NCBI RefSeq assembly: GCF_008933115.1
Contig: NZ_WBVO01000001.1
Span: 310,001 to 374,000 of the forward strand
From: Phaeocystidibacter luteus
GTDB taxonomy: Bacteria > Bacteroidota > Bacteroidia > Flavobacteriales > Schleiferiaceae
Reading direction: 5' to 3'
Length of the DNA: 64,000 nt
Shown here: positions 53,451-61,707 of the stretch, one piece after another
How positions within the stretch are numbered: position 1 is the first letter of the stretch
How the letters are laid out: each line of letters begins with the position of its first letter
Notes under the pieces: generated by a model
Told to the model about the DNA's origin: nothing
What the model saw: the letters and a program-made list of their open reading frames with translations, nothing else
The model's database searches: none
Program-made: the position numbers and the translations under genes

Positions 53451-54290
53451 TTAAAGCTTAGAAGTAAAGAAGCTAAACACCTTCTGTCGTGCATCTTGCG
53501 CAGCTTCTTCATCGTAAACGCCAGGGTTGCTCGGGTTCGCAAAGGCATGATCCGCATCATACACCTCTACCGTGAGCTCCTCTCCTGCCTCCTCCATGTT
53601 TTCTTCAAACTCCTCAACAACTTCCGCATTAATCCACCTGTCTTTTGCCGCAAATATTCCAAGTACAGGAGCATTCAATTCCGATAATCGTTCGATGTCC
53701 TTCTCCGGCATACCATAATACATTACGCAGGCCACAACTTGTTCTCCGCCAGAGATGGCCGCTTGAAGGCTCCATCCTCCGCCAAAGCACCATCCAATTG
53801 TGCCAACCATAGCATCATCGCCCACATAGTCAAATGCACCTGCGATGATAGTTTGTATGCGTTCAGCATTGGCAGATTGCATTAATGCGGAAGCTTCCTC
53901 TCGGGTAGCTCCAACTTTCCCATCGTACAAATCGACTGCAAGAACGTTGACGCCTAAACTATTCGCCCAATCTTCCGCTTCGCGTTGGATATTCTCATTC
54001 AATCCCCACCACTCGTGGAAAACGAGGATCCAGCGGTTGTCATCATTCGTGACAACCGCATAACCTCTGGCTTCTTCGCCATCCGTTTCAAAATCTACCC
54101 ATACGCCTGCCACATCGCCGTGTTCTGCATGCTCTACAGTTTTGGCGGGTAGCTCGTGTGATTCCACGAATTCTGGATCCTCAGCCATAGCGACAAAGGA
54201 TGAATTGGCCTCACAACACGACTGACCATACGTCAACTGAGCTGAAAACACAGTTAAAATCGAGGTCGCAAGTAGGATGGTAGATTTCAT
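53451..54290 (-). CDS. Secreted dienelactone hydrolase-family protein
   Basis: This 279-residue alpha/beta hydrolase has a signal peptide (about 1-22). The catalytic nucleophile is Cys in GWCFGG (near 166), the acid is Asp in FAAKDRWI and the base is His in DADHAFANP, the dienelactone-hydrolase triad. VFHEWWGLNENIQ gives the oxyanion region. Many family members hydrolyse other lactones or esters, so the substrate is unclear. It lies 11 bp downstream of the pirin gene and probably shares its transcript. Confidence 0.85.
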   Translation of the reverse strand: MKSTILLATSILTVFSAQLTYGQSCCEANSSFVAMAEDPEFVESHELPAKTVEHAEHGDVAGVWVDFETDGEEARGYAVVTNDDNRWILVFHEWWGLNENIQREAEDWANSLGVNVLAVDLYDGKVGATREEASALMQSANAERIQTIIAGAFDYVGDDAMVGTIGWCFGGGWSLQAAISGGEQVVACVMYYGMPEKDIERLSELNAPVLGIFAAKDRWINAEVVEEFEENMEEAGEELTVEVYDADHAFANPSNPGVYDEEAAQDARQKVFSFFTSKL

Positions 54291-54301
54291 ATCAATTCAA
54301 A

Positions 54302-55027
54302 TTAGAAATTCGGCAATTCCATAGGTACTTCGATAGCGAGGATCTGTGAATCCTTAGATGCTGAAACAGAAATTGAATCGACGTCCCAAATACCAATACC
54401 GTCGCGCCGGTTAAGTTGTTCATCGCCGATGGCAACTTCACCTTCAATTACAAAGAAGTAAACGCCATTTCCGGAGCTGTTCACCGTGTAATCAGAGCTC
54501 TTGCCAGATTCAAGATCAACTAAGTGCATGTAGGCGTTTTGGTTTATCCAAAGTCCATCGCCATCTTCTTCACGTGGACGAACAACCTGCTGCCATCCGT
54601 TTACACGATTCTCTGACTCGAATTTCTTCTGTTCGTAGCGAGGTTCAACGCCTCTCTTTTCAGGGAAAATCCACAATTGAAGAAAGTTCACCTCTTCCTC
54701 CCTACTCTCATTAAACTCGCTGTGCTGCAAGCCTGTACCGGCGGACATCACCTGTACTTCACCCGTCGTAATCGCCTGTGCATTGCCCATGGTGTCGCGG
54801 TGGGTTAATGCTCCTCGCAATGGAATACTCACGATTTCCATATCGGCATGTGGATGTTGCCCAAATCCTTTTTCGGGCGCGACGATATCATCGTTCAAAA
54901 CGCGAAGTACACCGAAATGCATCTGATTTGGATTGTACCAGTTTGCGAAACTGAATGTATGATGGGTGTCGAGCCAGCCATGATTCGCATGGCCTCTATC
55001 TGATGATCTATGAATTACCTTTTCCAT
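54302..55027 (-). CDS. Pirin-family protein (YhhW-like)
   Basis: This 241-residue bicupin has pirin motifs near the N-terminus: GWLDTHHTFSFANWY, then GFGQHPHADMEIVSI, with two His and one later His-Glu pair (GLQHSEFNES) as likely metal ligands. Bacterial pirins of this type can act as quercetin 2,3-dioxygenases; the physiological role is not clear. A good promoter with a TTG -33 and TATCTTTG -7 lies upstream and includes a 10-bp palindrome, suggesting regulated expression. It precedes the dienelactone hydrolase gene. Confidence 0.87.
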   Translation of the reverse strand: MEKVIHRSSDRGHANHGWLDTHHTFSFANWYNPNQMHFGVLRVLNDDIVAPEKGFGQHPHADMEIVSIPLRGALTHRDTMGNAQAITTGEVQVMSAGTGLQHSEFNESREEEVNFLQLWIFPEKRGVEPRYEQKKFESENRVNGWQQVVRPREEDGDGLWINQNAYMHLVDLESGKSSDYTVNSSGNGVYFFVIEGEVAIGDEQLNRRDGIGIWDVDSISVSASKDSQILAIEVPMELPNF

Positions 55028-55058
55028 GATGTTCCTTTCTAGTTATATTGGTAATCAA

Positions 55059-55095
55059 TGTTATAACAAAGATATGACATATTTAGCTATTTCAA
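55059..55095 (-). promoter_or_regulatory. Promoter and palindrome upstream of the pirin gene
   Basis: On the minus strand TTG (55093-55095), 18 bp, then TATCTTTG (55067-55074) form a good -33/-7 pair. The palindrome TGTTATAACA (55059-55068) begins just at the likely transcription start. The ATG is at 55027, giving a leader of about 30 nt. Confidence 0.5.
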
Positions 55096-55134
55096 CGAGC
55101 ACATAGAGCGCGATACATACCACATAGAAAGCGA

Positions 55135-56439
55135 TTATATCGACTGGATATCAACGTCTTCCGACCTCAAAAGTGATCCGAGTATTTGCTGAGCGGTAGG
55201 ACTCTCATGAGCGTGCCACTTCTTCTCCAGCATGTCTTCTGTTGTCGCTCCTTTTAATGCCGTACCGATACCTGCGTACCTTCCTTCTTCAATATGAACA
55301 AATCCAATCTCATTATGAGTGGGCCCCGGATAAATCAGAACCGCGCTTATTGATTCTGATGAAACCTCACTGAGCCATTTGGCTGCATTAGATTGATGAT
55401 CTTCTCTCGAAACATCTCCCTCCCAGCCCAATCCGCTTAATCTGGGGTCGAGTTTGTATTCCTTCACCGCTTCGGCCAAGTATTGTTGAGCCGAAGTATA
55501 GCTGTAGAAATGCGCAAGGACATCCACTCGTTTCTCAGCGCGCTGAACTGCAAAGCGGTAGGTATCCTTTCTATCCTTGTAACTCACAACGCCCCATTTC
55601 GCCACTGGGTGTTTTTGAGCAGCGTTATACGGTGGCCAATAGTGCCGTATTTCGTGATCTTCATGCAACAATGCCAATGCTTCAGAACCAGTTTCGACGG
55701 TTTCAATATTGAAAATCTCACGTATCCAACGTTGTCGACGTTTCGATCCGGAGGTTCCTGTAAAGTGCTGAGAGATGCGTTGCTTGATATTGATCGCCTT
55801 TCCGATGTACAGATTGTTTCCCGCCTCATCTTTCATGTAATACACACCAGGTGTTTCAGGAAGATTATGAAACACTTCCGGATCTAAATTCATGGGAAGT
55901 TGCGACACCCCATTGCGCTGATTGAGAGTTCGATCAATCGCATCTTTATCTATTTCAAAGAGCCTATGTAGAATATCAGCGGCGGTTTCCGCATCCGCTA
56001 GAGCTCTGTGGGGGCTTGGGTTTACGATATCGAAATGTTCGGCAAGGTTGCCCAGGCTGTACCGTTTCAAACCTGGAACAATGGCACGCGTCAGCTTCAC
56101 GGTGCACAGCTTCTTAGCTTGCCAGGTATATCCTGCCTCGTCTAATTCTCGCTTAATAAAGGAATAATCGAAATTGACGTTGTGGGCAACGAACACATTC
56201 CCCTGCAACAAATCATAGATTTGAGATGCCACCTCTTTGAAAGTTGGTGCATCTTGAACGTCTTCAGGACGAATATTTGTGAGTTGAGTAATGTGCCGAG
56301 GTATGCTTCTTTCGGGATTAATAAGCTGATTGTATCGCTCTACAATGCGCTCTCCGTCTGAGATAGCAATCCCAACTTCAATCACGCGGTGCTTATCCGC
56401 GTACCCTCCGGTCGTTTCAACATCTACTACTGCAAACAC
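55135..56439 (-). CDS. DnaQ-type exonuclease fused to GIY-YIG nuclease (UvrC/Cho-like)
   Basis: This 434-residue protein has an N-terminal DEDDh 3'-5' exonuclease domain with acids Asp6 and Glu8 (VVDVETTGG), Asp91 (NFDYSF), His144 and Asp149 (HRALADAET). A GIY-YIG domain follows at about 195-275 (PGVYYMKDEAG, LYIGKAINIKQRI), and then a UvrC-like C-terminal stretch to the end. This fusion occurs in several bacterial groups and probably processes damaged DNA. The start is GTG at 56439, the only candidate keeping the first catalytic strand. It follows the NUMOD/HNH-type gene by 17 bp in the same direction. Confidence 0.88.
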   Translation of the reverse strand: MFAVVDVETTGGYADKHRVIEVGIAISDGERIVERYNQLINPERSIPRHITQLTNIRPEDVQDAPTFKEVASQIYDLLQGNVFVAHNVNFDYSFIKRELDEAGYTWQAKKLCTVKLTRAIVPGLKRYSLGNLAEHFDIVNPSPHRALADAETAADILHRLFEIDKDAIDRTLNQRNGVSQLPMNLDPEVFHNLPETPGVYYMKDEAGNNLYIGKAINIKQRISQHFTGTSGSKRRQRWIREIFNIETVETGSEALALLHEDHEIRHYWPPYNAAQKHPVAKWGVVSYKDRKDTYRFAVQRAEKRVDVLAHFYSYTSAQQYLAEAVKEYKLDPRLSGLGWEGDVSREDHQSNAAKWLSEVSSESISAVLIYPGPTHNEIGFVHIEEGRYAGIGTALKGATTEDMLEKKWHAHESPTAQQILGSLLRSEDVDIQSI

Positions 56440-56456
56440 ACCGAAATGTACGGACT

Positions 56457-57062
56457 CTATCTGTTCTTTCGAAGTGTATGTTCAGGTTCGTTTTCAACAC
56501 GAACGTGACTCCAGTTTTCGCCGGATTTAATTCGATAGAGTTGCATTTCTGAAATACCAAATTGCTTGGCTATCATTCGAAGTCTCGTTTTGCGCGAGGG
56601 ATCCCAAATCTTCTTCTTAATGCGCATGACATCCGTTGAACTCAGCTTGTGCCCTACTTCGGGCAAATATTCAGCCTGTTTCTTTTTAGCTTTGATAACA
56701 GCGGGATTCTTGCGCTGGTGTTCGAGGTAGTCTTCTCGATTCACCCATCTTAAATTGGAGAAATGGTTGTTTCGCTTGTCGTAGTCGAGGTGAATGAGTC
56801 GGTCTTTATCGCCCTCACATCCATCTACAAAATACTCACCCACGAGCTTGTGGATGTAATGCGTTTTGTCTTTTCGGTGAATTCGAATCTTCATCGAAGG
56901 GTAGCCTCCGATTATGCCTCCTTTAAGTAATCGACCATCTTTCAGATCGCTCACAAAAGCAGCAATTCTTCCGTAGTTCGAAACCGCGTACTTCTTCTTG
57001 GGTGCATTGTCCGCTTCGAATACAAGCGTACGCCATTCCTCTCCTTTTCGGTTCTGGAGCAT
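56457..57062 (-). CDS. NUMOD4/HNH-endonuclease-like protein
   Basis: This 201-residue protein has an N-terminal NUMOD4-like segment (about 8-50; EEWR, YAVSNYGRIAAFVSD) and then an HNH-like motif with IHKLVGEYFVDG and HLDYDKRNNHFSNLRWV, in which the His-x-x-Asp and Asn-Asn resemble the HNH core. A C-terminal helix-turn-helix-like region follows (LRMIAKQFGISEMQLYRIKSG). Homing-endonuclease-like genes share this form, but no intron or intein neighbour is visible. It is 17 bp upstream of the DnaQ/GIY-YIG gene and may be in one operon with it. Confidence 0.75.
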   Translation of the reverse strand: MLQNRKGEEWRTLVFEADNAPKKKYAVSNYGRIAAFVSDLKDGRLLKGGIIGGYPSMKIRIHRKDKTHYIHKLVGEYFVDGCEGDKDRLIHLDYDKRNNHFSNLRWVNREDYLEHQRKNPAVIKAKKKQAEYLPEVGHKLSSTDVMRIKKKIWDPSRKTRLRMIAKQFGISEMQLYRIKSGENWSHVRVENEPEHTLRKNR

Positions 57063-57203
57063 AGTTCAATAGGTAGGTAGGTGGTTGATTCCTGAAAATC
57101 AGCTAAATATATTGATTTCTACGGAATTCTCTTACAATCGCCTCTGGAACGAGCTATTTTCCTCACTATCTTCACATCATTACTCCCTGAAAAATACCCC
57201 CAA

Positions 57204-57677
57204 ATGGACATAGTTCTTTTCATCTTAGGGTTCTCACTTCTACTGGCCGGTTTTGCCGGAAGTATTTTGCCTATCCTACCTGGCCCACCCCTCGGATGGG
57301 CAGGATTACTCGTGATTTCCTTCTCTGAAACCGTAGATTTTTCCAATACATTTTTAATCTGGATGGCCATAATAGCGGGCGTCATAACGGCTCTAGACTA
57401 TTACATTCCCGTTTGGGGCACAAAGAAGTTCGGAGGAACGAAAGCTGGGATACGAGGTTCTACCGTCGGATTGATTCTCGGGCTGTTCTTCGCACCAATC
57501 GGAATTATTATCGGCCCTGCCATTGGTGCATTCGTAGGCGAAATGATTCATGAAAGAAATTCCGACCGCGCCATGAAGTCCGCCGTTGGATCATTTATAG
57601 GGTTCCTTGCCGGAACAGGACTCAAAATAATTTATGGAGCCTACGCCTTGTACAAGGCCATTGTCGTGTTCTTTTAA
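57204..57677 (+). CDS. DUF456 family membrane protein
   Basis: This 157-residue inner-membrane protein has about four to five helices. It starts FILGFSLLLAGFAGSILPILPGPPLGWAGLL, shown here as a region of about residues 6-36, and has the later glycine-rich segment FGGTKAGIRGSTVG, matching DUF456. Function is unknown. It is transcribed towards the CoA-binding gene and shares a 4-bp stop overlap with it. I see no strong promoter in the 140-bp spacer 57063-57203. Confidence 0.8.
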   Translation: MDIVLFILGFSLLLAGFAGSILPILPGPPLGWAGLLVISFSETVDFSNTFLIWMAIIAGVITALDYYIPVWGTKKFGGTKAGIRGSTVGLILGLFFAPIGIIIGPAIGAFVGEMIHERNSDRAMKSAVGSFIGFLAGTGLKIIYGAYALYKAIVVFF

Positions 57678-58057
57678 TACTGTCCAGTACTTAAGAGAAC
57701 GAGTGTACAAGCAACATCTGGCTCAATCCCCTTTGCCTTGAGGCTTATCATCCATTCTGGATTCTCTGTTCCTGGATTGAAGATTACACGATTCGGCTGA
57801 AGTGCCTCAACCACAGACTTATAACCCTCTTGAATGGTAGGGTTCACGTAAAGTGTTACGGTGTCGATTTCGCCGGGCGCAAAGGATGGAATTTCGCGTT
57901 GAATCTCACTTCCAGCTACCGATCCATCTCTACGTCCCACTAGAACAATATCATGCCCTGCATCCTTTAACATATGCGCTGCGCGATAGGCATACCGAGA
58001 AGGATCTGGGTGTGCACCTAGTACTAAGACCTTTTCTTGTTTTAGATTTGTTTTCAT
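57674..58057 (-). CDS. CoA-binding domain protein
   Basis: This 127-residue protein matches the small CoA-binding (Rossmann-like) family, with VLVLGAHPDPSRYAYRAAHML (region about 9-30), GSEIQREIPSFAPGEID and VIFNPGTENPEW. These bind CoA or NAD-like nucleotides by analogy; no reaction is known. Its ATG (58055-58057) overlaps the ATG of the divergent ABC ATPase gene by two bases (CATG), and the -7 element of that gene lies inside this coding region. Its stop shares 4 bp with the DUF456 gene. Confidence 0.83.
   Translation of the reverse strand: MKTNLKQEKVLVLGAHPDPSRYAYRAAHMLKDAGHDIVLVGRRDGSVAGSEIQREIPSFAPGEIDTVTLYVNPTIQEGYKSVVEALQPNRVIFNPGTENPEWMISLKAKGIEPDVACTLVLLSTGQY
58043..58050 (+). promoter_or_regulatory. 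-7 promoter element of the ABC ATPase gene, inside the divergent gene
   Basis: TAGATTTG is a perfect -7 match 5 nt before the ATG at 58056, predicting a leaderless transcript. It lies within codons 3-5 of the CoA-binding gene on the other strand. Confidence 0.45.
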
Positions 58058-58697
58058 GATAGATAAACTCGAGTGGAATTCACTTTCCTATTCATATAAC
58101 CAGACGAATACGATTTCGTTTCCTGACGGTCGAATAAATCGCGGTGAAGTACTTGCCGCCATTGGACCTTCCGGCTCTGGCAAAAGTACGTGGCTCCAGC
58201 TCTTATCTGGCATCTTAGCCATTCAAAAAGGCGATGTTCACTACGGAGAAACGAGTTTAAAAGGTACATCCGAAAGAAGAAGAGACAAACTGAGAGCCCA
58301 AAATGTAGGTCTAGTTTTTCAAAACAACCACTTTTTGAATGAGTTGAGCGTTTCCGACAACCTTAGCCTACCTGCCTTTGCACAGAAACACCAGCTCGAT
58401 TCCAATCACATTGCCGAATTAGCCAATAGGCTTCATGTCGACCATTTATTAAATCGGAAGCCCAAAGAGTGCTCCGTAGGCGAATTACAGCGTCTATCTA
58501 TTGTTCGCACGCTCTCTACCCGCCCTTCATTCCTCTTGGCAGACGAACCCACCAGTGCACTCGATGACGTTAACACCGAATCTATACTGTCCATTTTTGA
58601 TGAACTCGTAGCCGATTTAAATATCGGTGTGCTGATCGTAACGCATGACAACAGAGTGAAGTCGCATTTTTCCAACACCATAAACTTTGGAAAATGA
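58056..58697 (+). CDS. ABC transporter ATP-binding protein (FtsE/LolD-like)
   Basis: This 213-residue ATPase has Walker A GPSGSGKST (about 37-45), signature CSVGELQRL (a variant of LSGGQ with VG), Walker B FLLADEPTSALD and switch His in IVTHD. It overlaps the permease gene by 4 bp (ATGA), so the two work together. Its start codon overlaps that of the divergent CoA-binding gene. With the His-rich permease and CFFCG proteins it probably forms a metal-related system, inferred from context. Confidence 0.87.
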   Translation: MIDKLEWNSLSYSYNQTNTISFPDGRINRGEVLAAIGPSGSGKSTWLQLLSGILAIQKGDVHYGETSLKGTSERRRDKLRAQNVGLVFQNNHFLNELSVSDNLSLPAFAQKHQLDSNHIAELANRLHVDHLLNRKPKECSVGELQRLSIVRTLSTRPSFLLADEPTSALDDVNTESILSIFDELVADLNIGVLIVTHDNRVKSHFSNTINFGK

Positions 58698-59869
58698 GAC
58701 AGATGAACACGTTTAAACTAGGCTTTCTACAGGTTTGGACCCGCAGATCAAGACTATTCATTCAATGGGCTATGGTGTGCATCGGCTTGGCCTTAGTAAG
58801 TGGATTTTTCACGTTTGAAAAGAGTACCGACGCCCAGCTTGTAAATGACCTCTCCTCTATCGACCAAATTTGGTGTGCCAAAGGATCGCCGTTACAAGGC
58901 CTACTGGCGAACGTTTACCATATCGATAATCCAACCGGAAACATTTCTCTTTCGGAAGTCAACGAATACGCTCAAAACCCAATGATTGAGCGCGTTACAC
59001 GTATTTCCTACGGCGACGTGTACAAGGGACGAAGAATACTTGGGGCCGACGCAAGCTGGTCGGATCTTTATTCACTCAACCCGACAGAAGGCAAGCTTCC
59101 CGAGAATGAAATGGAGGTTGCTCTCTCTAAAGCACTCTCTGCGGAATTGGGATTGAAAGTCGGAAGCACGTTTCACGGTCAGCACGGCAACGCTGAAAGC
59201 GGACACGAGCACGAAGAGGACTATGTGGTAGTTGGTATTTACGAGAATACAGGCACAGTTGCGGATCGCATCTTACTCACCAGTCTTTCAAGCGTGTGGC
59301 ATGTTCACCATTCTGACGAGGAAAGCAAGGAGATTACTGCGGCGCTTATAGAAACTACATCACCTATGGCACTCTTTCAGTTGCCAAGGTTAATAAACTC
59401 AAAATCAACATTCCAAGCCGTATTGCCGAGTATCGAAGTGAATCGAATCCACGCCCTACTCGGGAATACTCAGTCGGCATTCATCGCCCTAAGCGCACTA
59501 TTTCTGCTTCTTGGCGGCTTGAGTATTGGGATTACTATCCACGAAACGGTGCGTGCTCAACAATTTGATCACACCTTACTTCGTGTATTTGGATTGAGCC
59601 CGTTCCGACTAGCGCTCACCATCTGGACTCAAACCTTGCTCCTCCTTGGAAGCGCATGGGTAGTAGGTATGCTATTCATCAAACTTACGATATACGCTTT
59701 GTCTCCTACGATTGCGGTGGATTATGGCCTCGAGCTTCAATTTGAAGTGATGAATTCTACCGACTTCAAGCTCCTTGCGGTTGCTATTATACTTGGATTG
59801 ATTATTGCCATTCCACCTGTCATTCGTATCTTCAAAACCACCATTCACAAGAACTTAAAGAATGCGTAA
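58694..59869 (+). CDS. FtsX/MacB-like ABC permease with His-rich loop
   Basis: This 391-residue permease has an N-terminal helix (about 22-40), a large periplasmic domain (about 40-255), and three C-terminal helices. The motif AKGSPLQGLLANVYHID followed by PTGNI (about 62-84) marks a MacB-like ABC subgroup. The periplasmic domain has a metal-like His cluster: His161, His164, His171 and His173, then His203, His205 and His206 (HGQHGNAESGHEHEE, WHVHHSDEE). I infer metal binding. It overlaps the ATPase gene by 4 bp and the next gene by 8 bp, so the four genes form one unit. Confidence 0.85.
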   Translation: MRQMNTFKLGFLQVWTRRSRLFIQWAMVCIGLALVSGFFTFEKSTDAQLVNDLSSIDQIWCAKGSPLQGLLANVYHIDNPTGNISLSEVNEYAQNPMIERVTRISYGDVYKGRRILGADASWSDLYSLNPTEGKLPENEMEVALSKALSAELGLKVGSTFHGQHGNAESGHEHEEDYVVVGIYENTGTVADRILLTSLSSVWHVHHSDEESKEITAALIETTSPMALFQLPRLINSKSTFQAVLPSIEVNRIHALLGNTQSAFIALSALFLLLGGLSIGITIHETVRAQQFDHTLLRVFGLSPFRLALTIWTQTLLLLGSAWVVGMLFIKLTIYALSPTIAVDYGLELQFEVMNSTDFKLLAVAIILGLIIAIPPVIRIFKTTIHKNLKNA

Positions 59870-60281
59870 ATACCTCATTTTATTCACTTTACTACTCAGC
59901 CTTTCGAGTAACGCTCAAATGACTTTGGAATGGACCCTCTTTACGGGTACAGGTTACGACATTGATGAAGATGGGGCGTTTGTAAATCCAGAATACCCGG
60001 AAGCGTTGAAGGCTTGGGATGGCAAAGAGGTTTTGATAATTGGCTACATCGTTCCTGTAGACGTTCAATTGAAGACTTATGTGCTTTCTCAGTTTCCCTT
60101 GCAGCAATGCTTCTTTTGCGGCAATGCAGGTCCCGAAACGGTTATTCAGCTTTTCTTCGATAGTTCGCCGCCACATCTGCTGACGGATCAATACGTTATT
60201 TTGAAAGGAAAACTCGTCCTAGGCCAGGCCAAGCCTGGAAGTTTCTTTTTCACGCTCTATAACACTGAACTTGCAGGATGA
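59862..60281 (+). CDS. Secreted CFFCG-motif protein 1 (DUF3299-like)
   Basis: This 139-residue protein has a signal peptide (MRKYLILFTLLLSLSSNA). The core EVLIIGYIVPVDVQLKTYVL leads to QQCFFCGNAGPETVIQLFF, with two Cys in CFFCG. By recall this resembles DUF3299, proteins found beside MacB-like transporters; the match is not certain. It is a clear paralogue of the next gene. The Cys pair could bind a metal such as zinc or copper. Overlapping starts with the permease gene indicate cotranscription. Confidence 0.7.
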   Translation: MRKYLILFTLLLSLSSNAQMTLEWTLFTGTGYDIDEDGAFVNPEYPEALKAWDGKEVLIIGYIVPVDVQLKTYVLSQFPLQQCFFCGNAGPETVIQLFFDSSPPHLLTDQYVILKGKLVLGQAKPGSFFFTLYNTELAG

Positions 60282-60715
60282 GAATTTCAACCCTACTACT
60301 CTGCCTATGCGTCAGCGTTTCATCCGTTGCTCAGACGACTATCAAGTGGGCTGATTTAGAAGATGTTGATTTCGTCGAATTCTATGATAGGGAAAGAAGC
60401 GAATGGAGTTTGAAGGCCGAGTTCTCAGAAGAGATATTGGCGCTTGACAATCAAGAAGTTATAATTACGGGCTACGTAATTCCTCTCGATGTTTCAGGAG
60501 AAGTTTACGTCCTCTCAGCGTTCGCTTTTAGTTCCTGTTTCTTTTGTGGAGGCGCAGGCCCCGAAACCGTGATGGGATTGACCTTCACGGACACACCTCC
60601 CCAGCTAAAAACAGATGATGTAATTTCCGTTCGGGGCACACTGCAAGTCAATGTGAATCCCGGTTTAGAGTTTCACTACATGCTCACTGATGTAGTTATT
60701 ACCAAGCTATTTTAA
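60278..60715 (+). CDS. Secreted CFFCG-motif protein 2 (DUF3299-like)
   Basis: This 145-residue protein has a signal peptide (MRISTLLLCLCVSVSSVA), then EVIITGYVIPLDVSGEVYVL and SSCFFCGGAGPETVMGLTF, aligning with the preceding gene through the whole core. This indicates a tandem duplication followed by divergence. It overlaps the first copy by 4 bp and its stop overlaps the next gene's ATG (TAATG). The likely role is in the same periplasmic metal-related system. Confidence 0.7.
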   Translation: MRISTLLLCLCVSVSSVAQTTIKWADLEDVDFVEFYDRERSEWSLKAEFSEEILALDNQEVIITGYVIPLDVSGEVYVLSAFAFSSCFFCGGAGPETVMGLTFTDTPPQLKTDDVISVRGTLQVNVNPGLEFHYMLTDVVITKLF

Positions 60716-61698
60716 TGAAAGCCAAGCATTATTTCCTTCTCCTTCTCGTCATCCTGGTGGTGGTATATTTATCGGGACCAACACCCGATACTCCGAATTA
60801 TTCGGGGACAGTTGTTCGAAACATCGACGCTGAGAACCTTCTCACGAAGTCCAACTTAGATCCAAAAGGTGTGAAAGAAGGAAATGAGACTTTGCTTCGC
60901 TTCTCAGGTCAAGCCACACCATATTCAATACTCTACCTACACGGATTCAGCGCAAGTCCAGAAGAAGGAAACCCCGTCCACTCCCAATTGTACGAGCATT
61001 TTGGCTACAACCTGGTAGCACCAAGACTGTACGCCCACGGTTTGGTTACAGATAATCCATTAATGGAATTCAGAGCCGATTCTGCCTGGCACAGCGCTGT
61101 TCGAGGTCTCGAAAAGGCCTTGGCCATTGGCGATTCGGTAATTGTAGTGAGCACTTCTACAGGCGGAGCACTCGCCACGCGGTTAGCCCAATTAGATTCA
61201 CGAATCGCGGCGCTGGTGTACTATTCTCCGAACGTGATGCCCAATGATGGCGCAGCATTTTTACTTAACGACCCTTGGGGTGAGCAAATCGCAAGAATGG
61301 TTCTCAATTCCAATTTTAGGGATTTGCAGATATCTGACCCCTACTACGAGAAATTCTGGTACCGCTATTACCGGGTAGAGTCACTTCCAGAAATGCAAGA
61401 ATTAGTAGAAACTGGATTTGATGAAGAGGCTGTGAGGTCAATTCATGTACCGGTGATGGTGGCATGTTGGTACGAAAGTGAAGAAAAGCAAGACGATGCG
61501 GTAAGCGTTCCGCACATGCGAGAATTTTATAGTCAATTGGACGTTCCGAATAAGCAATTCATTGAACTAGCGGCTAACTCACACGTGATTGCCAACGGTC
61601 GCTATAGCTCAGTAGTTCGAGAATTGACGGACACCACTATTCACTTTTTAACGTCCAATGGCTTTATGCCCGTTGCTAAAGACACCACAGCCCCTTAA
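60715..61698 (+). CDS. Membrane-anchored alpha/beta hydrolase
   Basis: This 327-residue protein has an N-terminal hydrophobic helix (about 6-22) that is probably a signal anchor or signal peptide. The oxyanion loop is LYLHGFSASPEEGNPV near 73-88 and the nucleophile elbow is STSTGGA (Ser near 146). The acid is unassigned, possibly an Asp after MVACWYES near 250, and the base is probably His in ANSHVIANG near 293. The substrate is unknown. TAATG overlap with the previous gene ties it to the ABC operon, though it may serve another job. A promoter for the following BatA gene lies at its end. Confidence 0.75.
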   Translation: MKAKHYFLLLLVILVVVYLSGPTPDTPNYSGTVVRNIDAENLLTKSNLDPKGVKEGNETLLRFSGQATPYSILYLHGFSASPEEGNPVHSQLYEHFGYNLVAPRLYAHGLVTDNPLMEFRADSAWHSAVRGLEKALAIGDSVIVVSTSTGGALATRLAQLDSRIAALVYYSPNVMPNDGAAFLLNDPWGEQIARMVLNSNFRDLQISDPYYEKFWYRYYRVESLPEMQELVETGFDEEAVRSIHVPVMVACWYESEEKQDDAVSVPHMREFYSQLDVPNKQFIELAANSHVIANGRYSSVVRELTDTTIHFLTSNGFMPVAKDTTAP

Positions 61699-61703
61699 GT
61701 TTG
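61673..61703 (+). promoter_or_regulatory. Promoter of the BatA/VWA gene
   Basis: TTG (61673-61675), 20 bp, then TAAGTTTG (61696-61703) is an excellent -33/-7 pair. The -7 element includes the stop codon of the upstream hydrolase and ends 4 nt before the ATG at 61708, predicting a leaderless transcript. Confidence 0.6.
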
Positions 61704-61707
61704 TTAC

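Noticed and set aside
56457-57062. NUMOD/HNH-type gene as a mobile intron endonuclease
   Set aside because: No intron, intein or target duplication is visible, and the gene sits in a normal operon-like context.
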